Positions 56,001 to 64,000 of a DNA stretch of 64,000 nucleotides are shown one piece after another. The DNA lies in contig CM049316.1 in the NCBI GenBank assembly GCA_026874595.1, positions 3,610,339 through 3,674,338 of the forward strand, read 5' to 3'. The number at the start of each line of letters is the position of its first letter. The stretch's first letter is position 1. The position numbers were made by a program, and so were the translations under genes. The notes below the pieces were generated by a model. It made no database searches and was not told the origin of the DNA. It saw only the letters and a list, made by a program, of their open reading frames with translations. This DNA comes from Sipunculus nudus (lineage: Eukaryota; Annelida; Sipuncula; Golfingiida; Sipunculidae).

Positions 56001-57650
56001 AAAAAATTAATGCCGTTCTGGGAGTATATAGAAAATATATTCCTAACGTTATTAACAGACGAATTATCTTAAGCGAAAGGTTTGTTATCTTAGGTTATAG
56101 TACGGAGGATAGAGTACAAGATAATTTATCAGTTCAAGACGCAAATTTCGTAAACAAAACTCTGCTTCTTGGGAAAAAGTCTATCAGTAGGTCAAGATAT
56201 GGAAATGGTACTGATGTTAGATATTTATTTGACAGCGAAGTTGTCAAATAATCGAGTAAAGTATTAATGCTTAGACTTATGACACATTTGTAAATCTTTG
56301 AATGCTATATTATACATTTAACGGAGATATTATGTTTATATGGCATGTGTATATTGTGGAAAATAATGTTTGAAATGCTGCTACTCTGGATGTTATGAAA
56401 AAATGAGTGAAACTGAAATAAAGTAAAAAAAAAAAAAATATATATATATGACATAACATCTATTACATCTATAACATAAAGTATTTTCCTCTCTCAAGCT
56501 GTTGAAATCATTTTTTCATACATACATACACATTTACAAAAATACATGCATACCTTCTTTATCAGCCTTTTTGTCTGGCCTTACAAGCCCAGATTTTACA
56601 TAATAATTATGTTCACATTTTATGTCACAAGAAGATGAAATGTACAATCCTAAATTACTTGAAGAAAAAAAAAAGAAAAAAAAAAAAAAAACACACCAAC
56701 TCCCCTTATTTACTCTGAAACCTTTTAGCATTCAGTCTGTGTTAAACAGCATTGTCATTGCACGCACATTATCAAAATATGTTCATCTTTAGATGCATCT
56801 GTTACCTCACTATTTTGTTTAATTTTTGTAGCTGATCCTGGTTTCTACAGCATGAATCTTTTGATGTTGGGCAAGACTTACCTGAGGATGGGTAACAAAG
56901 AGAAAGCTCTCAGCTTCCTGCAGCAGACTAAAGATTACCCCATCAAAACACCCGATGACAAACAGGTAACCATTTTGCTTCCTGCATCAAAACACAAACA
57001 GATAAACATGGCTCTCAGTTTCCTGCAGCAGACTAAAGATTACCCCATCAAAACACCAAATGACAAACAGGTAACCATTTTGCTTCCTGCAGGAGACTAA
57101 AGCTTACCCCATCTAAACACCTGATGACAAACAGGTAACCATTTTGCTTCCTGCAGGAGACTAAAGATTACCCCATCTTAACACCTGATGACAAACAGGT
57201 AACCATTTTGCTTCCTGCAGGAGACTAAAGATTACCCCATCTAAACACCTGATGACAAACAGGTTTAGCTTTCAAATCACTTAGCCATTTAACAATGAAA
57301 AGTTTTACTTTATTCAAATATGATGAGGCAGATAAATTGATATCTGAAAATTCTGAATTATATCATTAATAAGATATAACAAATTGTTATAAAAATTTGG
57401 ATATAAACAAAATGGACAGCTTGTGTACCATTGGATTGCCGCTTTTTGGCATATTTTATAAAAGCTTCAAGATATTGTTTTTATTAAATACACGTCAGAT
57501 ATGTATTGGTTCCTTTACTTCAAACCAAAAACTTCATGTCTTTGATGTTACATTTACCTAACAAACCACTGTATTTTTTTAATATCTATTTTCTTTTTTT
57601 AGGCTCATAAGGAAGCTGTGGAGTTACTGAGCAGTTTGGGTGTCAAATAA
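41002..57650 (+). CDS. RMDN1: RMDN1, regulator of microtubule dynamics 1 (FAM82B), complete CDS
   Basis: A TPR-like helical-repeat protein; the human protein has been linked to microtubules and mitochondria. Coding exons: 41002-41094, 41638-41737, 42270-42553, 42974-43063, 46529-46584, 47130-47217, 47580-47610, 56832-56965, 57603-57650. All borders are GT..AG with consistent phases, giving 307 aa (human 314). The N-terminus MNFYSAFRRTVPVFRTWISR is basic and lacks acidic residues, as in mitochondrial presequences. Family landmarks: ILEQADELY, ILWRLARA, HKWYAILLDYTGEY, KEHLLKSIELNPKDAT, FADMPWYQRKVA, ATPPTSSYEEALEYFLKAE, DPGFYS-NLL-LGKTYL, KDYPIKTPDDKQ. Odd points: intron 7 carries a LINE, and a 64 bp tandem array of exon 8's 3' border follows exon 8. 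Confidence 0.95.
41638..41737 (+). CDS. RMDN1: RMDN1 coding exon 2
   Basis: Acceptor CTTTCAG, donor AAA|GTAATA, phase 1 at the end. Encodes VRLFRFTQRAAPAVPVPVMF then GLSLWGKKSEEEK. Linker-like sequence. Confidence 0.8.
42270..42553 (+). CDS. RMDN1: RMDN1 coding exon 3
   Basis: Largest exon. Encodes ILEQADELYRQNDMVGLYEH, ILWRLARAACDRGKLSANDA and AFDYVKKALEINPNNFAVHK, the start of the helical repeats. Donor AAG|GTAAGC. Confidence 0.95.
42974..43063 (+). CDS. RMDN1: RMDN1 coding exon 4
   Basis: Encodes WYAILLDYTGEYLGTKERIS then RAFQVKEHLL. Phase 0 at both ends, donor TTA|GTAAGT. Confidence 0.95.
43064..44328. other. RMDN1 intron 4, left part, no feature
   Basis: Nothing recognised. The other short RMDN1 introns (41095-41637, 41738-42269, 42554-42973, 46585-47129, 47218-47579) are likewise plain AT-rich sequence. 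Confidence 0.4.
44329..46282 (+). mobile_element. Helitron-like nonautonomous element with tandem core, copy D (1954 bp)
   Basis: Begins TTGTATCC and ends TATTCTAG. The hairpin AGTCG-CTTGT-CGACT (5 bp perfect stem) ends 9 nt before CTAG. Flanks are ...AATAA and TTTACA, that is, A^T. The interior is ~145-150 bp alternating units with AACCGTTTGACC, TTTTGCATGTGT and GGTGGCGCCACC (exact at 45198 and 45618). Ends and orientation match 22196-23936. Located in RMDN1 intron 4. No coding capacity. Confidence 0.65.
46529..46584 (+). CDS. RMDN1: RMDN1 coding exon 5
   Basis: Encodes KSIELNPKDATTVYSLGYW (Trp completed by the next exon). ELNPKDAT is a family signature. Donor CTG|GTAAGT. Confidence 0.95.
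47130..47217 (+). CDS. RMDN1: RMDN1 coding exon 6
   Basis: Encodes CFLFADMPWYQRKVAAVVFA then TPPTSSYEE. FA-MPWYQR and ATPP-S-YE are conserved. Donor GAG|GTGATT. Confidence 0.95.
47580..47610 (+). CDS. RMDN1: RMDN1 coding exon 7 (31 nt microexon)
   Basis: Encodes ALEYFLKAEN, completing the YEEAL helix; acceptor TTTTCAG, donor ATG|GTGAGT. Phase 1 is resolved by exon 8 as Ala-Asp-Pro. Confidence 0.9.
47677..47738. repeat. (CCGT)n tetranucleotide repeat
   Basis: About 14 CCGT units starting at GTCCGTCTGTCCGTCC. Confidence 0.9.
47775..49020. repeat. Two tandem ~680 bp units
   Basis: AATTCGGCATA..GTTAGATGTC at about 47778 recurs at about 48460; GACTGCCTAATATCAAAACC at about 47908 and 48580; GCACGTTT.TTTCC.GT at about 48245 and 48908. 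The period is about 680 bp, with diverged copies. Confidence 0.8.
50490..50775. repeat. Two tandem ~160 bp units
   Basis: TCTGTAATTC.ATAGGTCTGG followed by AGCCCTCATA and GGGAAAGCTGCAG occurs at about 50527 and 50668. Noncoding. It sits just upstream of the LINE insertion point. Confidence 0.75.
51356..52448 (+). pseudogene. LINE ORF1 (nucleic-acid-binding protein), frameshifted near N-terminus
   Basis: ATG at 51356 opens MANTLRGTGVNHDLIDVTGN and runs to TGA at 51431. One frame over, the 336-codon frame from 51438 continues without its own ATG, so a single-base indel around the AAAAGGGG run (51416-51424) is likely. Domains in the long frame: an RRM-like TRVIVGGIPLSYTSKEISQT (~93-113), two zinc knuckles CGNCLQLGHFKQEC and CRVCQQDGHIAGDPAC (~184-220), and a basic Lys/Arg/Ser-rich C-terminus. 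It binds the LINE RNA in related elements. Confidence 0.75.
52557..56072 (+). pseudogene. LINE ORF2 (endonuclease + reverse transcriptase), three breaks
   Basis: EEP-type endonuclease: LVSLNCHGLR, CLQETYI, then one frame over VFNVYAPCDS, then back in the first frame LLGDFNSV, RRIDYIF and CTDHKAVSVKI. Reverse transcriptase: NWRPISITNTDYK, VALDFKGAFDS, GVRQGCPLSPLVF, LYADDITLF. The C-terminus has CMFCDEVEYIEHFFYRC. Breaks: +1 shift near 52795, compensating shift near 52887, and one in-frame TAA at 54849-54851; the frame is otherwise open to the stop at 56072. No ATG lies in frame upstream of 52557, so the start is also damaged or uses ATG 52508 before an indel. Confidence 0.85.
56439..56663 (+). 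other. Segment between two poly(A) tracts, possible LINE 3' transduction
   Basis: Begins ATATATATATATG after the first A-run and ends at the second A-rich tail. It lies inside the 14 bp target duplication but after an apparently complete LINE 3' end. No coding content. Confidence 0.5.
56832..56965 (+). CDS. RMDN1: RMDN1 coding exon 8
   Basis: Encodes DPGFYSMNLLMLGKTYLRMG, then NKEKALSFLQQTKDYPIKTP and DDKQ. Donor CAG|GTAACC. The last 42 nt with the first intron bases recur as a tandem array to 57262. Confidence 0.95.
57029..57262 (+). repeat. RMDN1: 64 bp tandem array copying RMDN1 exon 8's 3' border
   Basis: Four copies of a 42 nt exon-like segment (57029-57070, 57093-57134, 57157-57198, 57221-57262), each preceded by CTTCCTGCAG and followed by GTAACC or GTTTAG, with 22 nt between. 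Copies 1 and 3 are open in frame (QTKDYPIKTPNDKQ; ETKDYPILTPDDKQ); copies 2 and 4 have TAA after YPI. A partial further copy (56966-57028) joins the array to the real exon. Confidence 0.9.
57603..57650 (+). CDS. RMDN1: RMDN1 terminal exon
   Basis: Encodes AHKEAVELLSSLGVK and TAA (57648-57650), matching the family's amphipathic C-terminal helix. Confidence 0.95.
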   Translation, partial: AHKEAVELLSSLGVK

Positions 57651-59784
57651 TCATGTTACAGAGACGTTCTGTCACCACACACAGATCACCAAAGTCTGCG
57701 AGGATACAAGATACTAACGGCCTTACAATGTCAGCTTCTTCATATGGTGCTTAATTCAATGTCTCAAGTTTAAAGTTGTAATGTGATTCTTGCCTGCAGC
57801 AGTACTGCCTTAATATTAGGATCATGGCTTCTGGTATACATTGCCTGTTTAAAAAGAATATAAAAGTAATGTCTGGTATTATTAGACATTCTAGTTTCAT
57901 TTTAATGGGACACAATTTCACTTTAAACTTCAGTGGTGACTAAAGTGAAGTAGTAGAAACTATTTACTATATATATAATATAAATGGCAGATGTGAAATG
58001 TTTTATAAAATGTGCATTACTGTTCAAGTATTAATATTACAGCTCATTCCATAGTTTCACTCGAAAAAGGTGTAAACTTCAGGAAGAAATTTATATTTTA
58101 TTTATACTTCTCTTTATTTATATTGTTTTGATACTATATACATTAATCATTTAGAATGAGTATGTATGATATGTTGCATGGCTTATAATTATCTGTGATC
58201 GTGTTTTAATGATGGATGGTCTGAACAGATATGTATCCTGTTGATTAATTTATTTATTGATGGCCAAAACATATCAAGGTCAACGGTCAGAGCAGACAAG
58301 TACAAAGCTGGCTTCTGTAGTAAATATGACAATTATGCCTTGAATTATAAGCTGATATATTTAAGGCATGCTTTGAATTATCATTGAAATCATGCACTAG
58401 ATTTGTTTTTTATGTATTCATGAGAGAATATATAAGCACGTTTTCTGTTTATGCTTAGCCCCCATGTCCTGACGCTTATCACTTACTGGATGAATCCAGA
58501 CAGTCACGTCATCCCTGTCTAATCTCATTAGTCTTGTGTGATTGGTGGAGTATTAATGTCAAACCCTGATTGTACAACCTCATATCCATATGATGTATAA
58601 TTATATTTGTGCACTAAGGGGAGTGCAGATATATTTTTTCAAATGAGCGACCATGATGATGAATTGAGCAACCATGACACGCAAGTTTAAAGGGATATTA
58701 TAATTATCACATATGTGAAGTAAGTTTATGGTAATTTATTGTGGTATTACAAATTTTTCATCCTACAGAGCTGTTATGCTGATGGTTAGTCCTATGATTT
58801 CATTTTATGCCTTCCATAATATATTCTTTTGTTGATACTTCCAGCTTTTACTACACCTGTTGAATTCAAGATCTGTCTTGAAAAACATGAAAAATTATGT
58901 AGACAAAGTGTTCAACTGAGCACCATTACCAGTGGGTCACTTCTTTCAAGTCATTTTATCATTGTATTCTACTGTACATCTTCTCATAGTTAAGTATAAA
59001 TAAATCTAGCAATTTTCCTTGAATAACATATACATCTACTGCTTCACAAGTTCTTAAGGTTCATCAATTTAATCTTTCATGAAAAGGTTTGTGACCATCA
59101 ACTTTGCACAAGTCTTAGATGTATGATAGTGCATGTTTACAAATGATAAGTGGTCTAAATCTGATAAAGGTGTATTTGTCATTCATTCATTGCTTACATC
59201 CAGTTGGTACATAGAGGTACATGATCAAATACATAAACTATTCTGATAAGTAGAATTGTCCAAGACATTGTTAGATGGGACTTTAAAATAATCCACATTA
59301 ATGTTATTAGGTGTTTCACAAACCTTGATAGGGTTACACAACCATGCCATCAGTATTTTCTTTGTACATGTATTTGCAGATGGTATTATGTATAACATTC
59401 TAGAAATAAACTTTTTAATTTGCTTCATTGGTTCCTTTTGCTACAGAGGCAAGAGTGAAAGATCAATTAAGGCTAACTTTGTCAGCATTTAAAGAAACAG
59501 AAGCAGTACTTTGATTGATGTTGTTTGTTAAAGAGATAACTCATACATGTCAACATATTTTGTTGAACTATTGCCAGGTTTCAGATCATATAGAAATCCT
59601 TGAATGTTAAAGCACAGGTGCAGGGTCTGCATTACTTTTTAGATTCTCCACCCTGTTTAATCAAGATCCAACCTCCTAAAGAACTGCCACTTTTTCAAGA
59701 ATGATTGTAGATTATTATTCATTCTCAGGAAAGACTATACATTTCATGCTTTTTCAAATGTTCAGGCTCTTGTCATAGTGTTTT
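57651..59784 (+). other. RMDN1: RMDN1 3' UTR and flank
   Basis: No coding exon. Possible poly(A) signals AATAAA near 58998 and 59404. AT-rich and without clear repeats. Confidence 0.4.
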
Positions 59785-62178
59785 TAACTTAGCTGACTTT
59801 CAGTCATGCTGGGCTATAGCGATGGGTCTTTGTCCGTCGTCCTTCCGTCTGTCCATCGTGCCGGCCGTCTGTTAGCAGGGCACAAATCGTAACCGTAGGG
59901 GCTAGGGCCATGAACCCTATGCAGTCTTAGAGGTTATAAAAAGATCTCCTTGCAAACCTGAAATTAGGTCACTGCGACCTATATTCTCGAAGTTATGGGG
60001 TGTGTTTGCACCCCCCAGAAATAACTCTTTGAGACAAAATTTTCATCCCAAACCTTCCATCTTTCACATACAGCTCACCAACCAACAGGGGAAGAACCAT
60101 AATTTTTTTGAGGTCAAAAGTCAAGGTCACAGGAGCCTCTTCTTTGAAAAGCCTGTGGATGCATTTTAAGCCAACCCTTTCATCCCAATTCTTTGATTTT
60201 TCACATATAGCTCACCTACTAAGTTTGAGAAGAATCCAATAGATTTTGAGGTCACAAGGTCCAAGGTCAGGGTCACAGGATCCACTTCTTTGAAAAGGTT
60301 GTGGACACATTTCAAGCTAGACTTTTCATTCCAAACCTTCCAGCACTGATATCGCTTCTCTGCCAACAGGGGAAAAGACCTGTTGATTTTGAGGTCAAAG
60401 GTCAAGTTCACAGCACCCACTTCTTGCGTGGAGTCATTTTCAGGCAAACTTTTAATCTGTACCTTCCATCTGTCATATATGGCTTACCTACCAATAAGAG
60501 AAGAAGCCTATTGATGTTGAGGTCAAAAAGTCAAAGGTCAAGGTCACAATGTTTAATTGTTCTAAATGCTTGTGAGCATATTTCAAGTGTAACTGTTCAA
60601 CCCAAACCTTCAGTCTTTCACATATGCCACATCTATGCATCACTCAGTTTGACTCAAACTTCATATTTATGGGTCTTTTTGCTTGAATAACTTATTGATT
60701 TTGGGGTCAGCTGGTCAGCAGGTTAAAGGTTGCAGGTCAAAGTTATTCACCCATTGGTTGCCAAGTAATTACACCAGATTTAAGCGGTTAGTAGTTACCC
60801 ATCATTTAGAAAGAATCCAGTTGATATATGGGCAAAAGGCCAAGGTCATAGGTCAGGGATGTTCACAATTACTTATTTTATAGACCATCTCTATTTTTCT
60901 TGCATATATAACCATCCCACTCCAACTGGTACATCTCCCTGTGTGGCTGTAATTGTGAGTGACACTGGTGACATATGACTCCCTTTTGTATCAGCCTATT
61001 AAGTGATAAGGCTCAGTGATAAGTACCTCGTTACTTCATAACAAAAACACTGTTGTCAGAATGCTTCAGCCAGGCATTAAGACTATGAGAGTATAGTGTT
61101 AAGGTTTAGCTACTGATTTATAAGATGATGGGAACATTTTGCAGTTTATTTTTTGGAATCCTAGCAATAAACTTAGTTTCCTAGATATCTGAATATTTTA
61201 ATATATATCACCACATATAAAAGCAAGTGTTTGTTCTCATAATATGTGGATGTGTACCTTGATTTAGGATGGCTTTTTGTTTTATTTCAAGACTCTTAGT
61301 CATGCTTTCTGCATTTCTTTTCTTTCAGGTTTGGCAGTTTACCTACCCTGCTGACCCCATTGAAAAGCAGAGTGATAATAAAAAATATTGGACTTACACT
61401 TTTTACAACTGCATATCTATAAATCTGATATGAGGGCCTGGACATGCCTTTTGAATTATTTTGGACATTCATTACTGGATAATTTGCCCCAAGTTTGGTC
61501 TCTTATTGGAGAATGTGGGATATCAAATGTCATACTTGTCAGAAATCCATTATGTCTGCCAGTTAGCCACCTTAGAAATTCTTTCTTCAGTGCAGTTTCA
61601 GTAATTTTTCTTTAATGTTTGGTCCGATTTAGAGAATGTAAGTTGTCTGATTTCAGACTTTTCAGAAGTCCAATATGGCCACCAGGCAACCATCTTTTAA
61701 TTCCTTTTGATCATATTATCTCAAGAACAGTTAAAGTGAATGCAGTTGGATGTATATTTATGTAATCTTGTAAAGGATTGGGTCAAATATTTCTGAATAA
61801 ATATTACCATCATTTATAAAAGTGCAGTACAGTTGGCTTGTATTGAATAAAAATTCATACAGAAGCACCTGTTTCTCAATAATTCTTGCTATATATTTTG
61901 ATCTTATATTTGCCTTTTGTGGTGTTCCTTTGAGACTGACAGGTTTCAAGCAAGCTGTTGGAATAGTTCCTGATAGCTTAACAATCATGCATTTTCCTCA
62001 GACCATCAATTCACTGTTTTAACCAGACATAGGTGATATATATTTCTGTTGTCATAGAAAATTTTCAACAAATTGGCAAATTGGTTCTTCAAAATTTGAC
62101 TGGAAGTTGTGAATCTCAGTCCATGATGTCACAGGTCATGCTTGGCAGCTGAGCGTCATGACCCATGGGTCACTTGTT
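59785..62178 (+). mobile_element. Second palindrome + CTTGTT repeat element
   Basis: Begins TTAACTTAGCTGACTTTCAG with GTCCGTCGTCCTTCCGTCTG shortly after. It ends with the perfect palindrome GACCCATGGGTC (62160-62171) and ACTTGTT, preceded by CAGCTGAGCGTCAT. This end matches that at 50231-50258. Inside, 60100-60660 holds about four ~145 bp units centred on GAGGTCAAAGGTCAAGGTCA. Noncoding. Confidence 0.55.
60100..60660. repeat. ~145 bp tandem units with GAGGTCAAAGGTCAAGGTCAC
   Basis: Units start near 60108, 60246, 60388 and 60516. Each has a TTTGAGGTCA word, then a CTTCTTTGAAAAG- or CTTCTTGCG-like word, then CAAACCTTCCA and TCACATATAGCTCACC-like sequence. Confidence 0.75.
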
Positions 62179-63317
62179 CTGAATAGCGGTAATCTTTATC
62201 AAGATAGTGATTTTTTATTATTATACCTCCACCAGTAGGTGAAGATATTAAGAGTTTTCCTTAGATCATATGTGGTTTGTCTGTTAGAAACTTTACCCAA
62301 AAAGTAATTAACAGATTTAGATGAAATATTTTGGGATGGTTTATGAGGTAACAACCAAGGAACATTTAGTTTGATGAAATCTGGATCACCATCATGTTTT
62401 TTCATTCAAGGACTTCTTTTCCATTGTGACACTGGGTGATTCCTTTGTCCCTACTTTCAAGCTGCCCATTGACAGGAATTAGGGCCTTACTTTCACTGTG
62501 TTTCACTTGAAGAACCTATGTTACTGATGTGTTTACACATAACAGGTGGAGGTTTCAAATCTTAATGATCAAGTTTAACACATACATTTATATGCATGAT
62601 GAAACTGGTACACTCCACTCTGTGGAGACTGGAGATTCAAGACTGAGATCAGAATAAAAATTTTATTAATTCATCAATTGTAAAAGAATTAAAATAGATT
62701 GTCTATCCAATGAATTGCATTGATATGTTGTTGGTGCACAGGTAACATATAACATGTCATTGTATTGTTGTTGATGCATAGATAACATACAACATGTCAT
62801 TGTTATCCTGCCAATGATCCTATCAAATAACAAAGGATAACATGTCAAATTCAATAACAAACTATTTAGACGTCATGGATTGCAGAGCATGTGGCACAAT
62901 GGTGTGTGGTCAATAAAGAGGCTCATTACAATGAGAAAACTAAATTTGGCAATAATACCAAAAAAAAAACAAGTAGAGTGAGTTGTCTATATTAATAAAT
63001 GTTAGATCAAACTACCTACAGATGGTGCCAGTCACAATGATGAGTAAAACGGGTGTCCCAGATTTTATAATTACCCTAAATTATGCAGGCCTGAACAATA
63101 TTTAAAATATTACTGAGCAAAACAGTTGATACTATTATTGATAAATATTATTGAAAAACATTATTTATTTGAATGCTAAGAAAAGTTAGGGTTATTAAAA
63201 TTATGGAATATGGTCTGTCCCATACAGAATTTATGGAAGATGATTGAGTCACATGATAAAGATCACTGTAGCCTGCAATCAACCTGTCATGGGTAGCTGG
63301 TCCAGTGGAGAGACTAT
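62179..63317. other. Intergenic, ECI2 3' flank, no feature
   Basis: AT-rich; a short direct repeat (GTTGTTGGTGCACAGGTAAC against GTTGTTGATGCATAGATAAC at about 62727 and 62767). Nothing coding recognised. Confidence 0.4.
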
Positions 63318-63464
63318 TTATTTCCTCTGGAAGAACCCCATGATTGCGTTCATACATTCCTCGGACAGCCATCTCTCCATCAGAACCTCACTCTCTTTCT
63401 TGTTTATTGCGTGCAGTGTCTCCCTCTCCTGGTCACGGATCAGCTTCTTCGACTCCATCAAGCT
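63318..63464 (-). CDS. ECI2: ECI2-like enoyl-CoA delta isomerase, terminal exon
   Basis: ECI2 shifts 3-enoyl-CoA double bonds to 2-trans during oxidation of unsaturated fatty acids, in mitochondria and peroxisomes. The exon (acceptor TTGTAG, phase 0) encodes 48 residues: [48 protein letters not shown], then TAA at 63320-63318. The (R)E--LHA-N--E---L--RWLS-EC-NA pattern is the C-terminal end of the vertebrate protein. Unlike human ECI2, which ends SKL (PTS1), this ends QRK. Earlier exons lie right of the window; 63465-64000 shows no further exon. Confidence 0.75.
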   Translation of the reverse strand, partial: SLMESKKLIRDQERETLHAINKKESEVLMERWLSEECMNAIMGFFQRK

Positions 63465-64000
63465 CTACAGACAACAACCCAAAAATATCCTCATTATGTT
63501 TACAGAACAGAATGAATTTTAGCCAGGGACCTCTGATGCAGTTTTGTACATTTTGCTGATTTCTATGTAAATTATGAAAATTTTATACTATAAAATCCTG
63601 CATTTTACATATATTATCAGGCCAACCTTAATCTTATGTTATAAATGACTGCTATTAAATAATGTAAATTAAAATGTGGGACTTTTCAGAATACAATTTT
63701 GATTTCAGAAATAGTGTGATGTATAGGTCTGGTTGTTGGACAGACAATAGTGAGAATATTTTGATTTTCTTTTGGGAAAAAAATAAATCTAAGTGATTAT
63801 GAGTAGGAGGTCCTGCATGACCTGTAGTCCTGCAAATACCCATGGGAAGCTGAGCTAAATTTTTATCTCTGGTTAACAGTAAATCTCGTGTTACACACCA
63901 GATAAGCAACCTTAGTTGGTGGTATCCAGTTAAACCAGTACCTGTAGTTGGTGGTATCCAATTAAACCAGTACCTGTATTCCTGTAAATACCCATGAAGC
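63465..64000 (-). other. ECI2-like intron, no feature
   Basis: AT-rich. A duplicated GTTGGTGGTATCCA-TTAAACC word at 63914 and 63946 near the right edge. No exon recognised. Confidence 0.4.

Larger units (their letters stand above)
50935..56689 (+). mobile_element. Full-length L1/Tx1-like LINE in RMDN1 intron 7
   Basis: A 14 bp direct repeat AACACACCAACTCC flanks the insertion (50921-50934 and 56690-56703). Structure: 5' UTR (to 51355), ORF1 with RRM-like segment and two CCHC knuckles, ORF2 with EEP-type endonuclease, reverse transcriptase (YADD) and a C-terminal Cys-His cluster, then a 3' UTR with AATAAA at 56417 and a 14-A run at 56425-56438. A further 225 bp and a second long A-rich tail (56664-56690) follow before the target duplication. 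Same strand as the host gene. Few disabling changes, so it is fairly young. The clade is judged from motif style only. Confidence 0.85.

Noticed and set aside
1-64000. Bacterial-type systems (operons, CRISPR arrays, prophage, toxin-antitoxin)
   Set aside because: The window is intron-rich animal DNA; repeats are minisatellites and transposable elements without CRISPR-like spacing.

Overview
This window is eukaryotic. Its protein-coding exons are short, carry GT..AG borders, and are separated by long AT-rich introns full of repeats. The three gene families that can be read end to end are animal ones, and a fourth is animal by its C-terminal exon. The repeats (elements starting AGCT(CA)GCTGAC or carrying GTCCGTC runs, elements ending in a palindrome plus CTTGTT, and tandem-core elements with GGTGGCGCCACC) look like those common in bivalve and other mollusc genomes. 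My best guess is a marine mollusc; this is inference from repeat style, not a species call.

Layout. (1) 92-6231, + strand: the last six exons of an EEPD1-like gene (DNase I-fold domain), with its 5' part lying left of the window. The fold is recognisable but every catalytic motif I can place is changed, so it reads as a pseudoenzyme. (2) 6.2-24.3 kb: no gene seen; minisatellites, a long 37-38 bp minisatellite inside a larger element, and two nested tandem-core elements. (3) 38704-24280, - strand: a complete 14-exon ALG6 (ER glucosyltransferase of N-glycan assembly, 495 aa). (4) about 38.7-57.65 kb, + strand: a complete RMDN1, with a probable noncoding first exon and nine coding exons (307 aa). 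It is head to head with ALG6, and the 5' ends seem to overlap. Its intron 47611-56831 carries a nearly intact 5.75 kb LINE flanked by a 14 bp target duplication. (5) 57.65-63.3 kb: RMDN1 3' region and one repeat element. (6) 63464-63318, - strand: the last exon of an ECI2-like enoyl-CoA isomerase.

The genes are housekeeping genes and do not form one pathway. The most unusual signals are: the EEPD1-like protein without catalytic residues; tandem arrays that grew out of exon/intron borders in two different genes (EEPD1 exon ending at 3125, RMDN1 exon ending at 56965); a pair of Helitron-like elements (CTAG 3' ends, 3' hairpin, A^T insertion) for which the window itself holds a related unoccupied site; and a LINE whose target duplication encloses an extra segment after its first poly(A), as expected for 3' transduction. 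No prokaryotic features, CRISPR arrays, rRNA or intact tRNA genes were seen.
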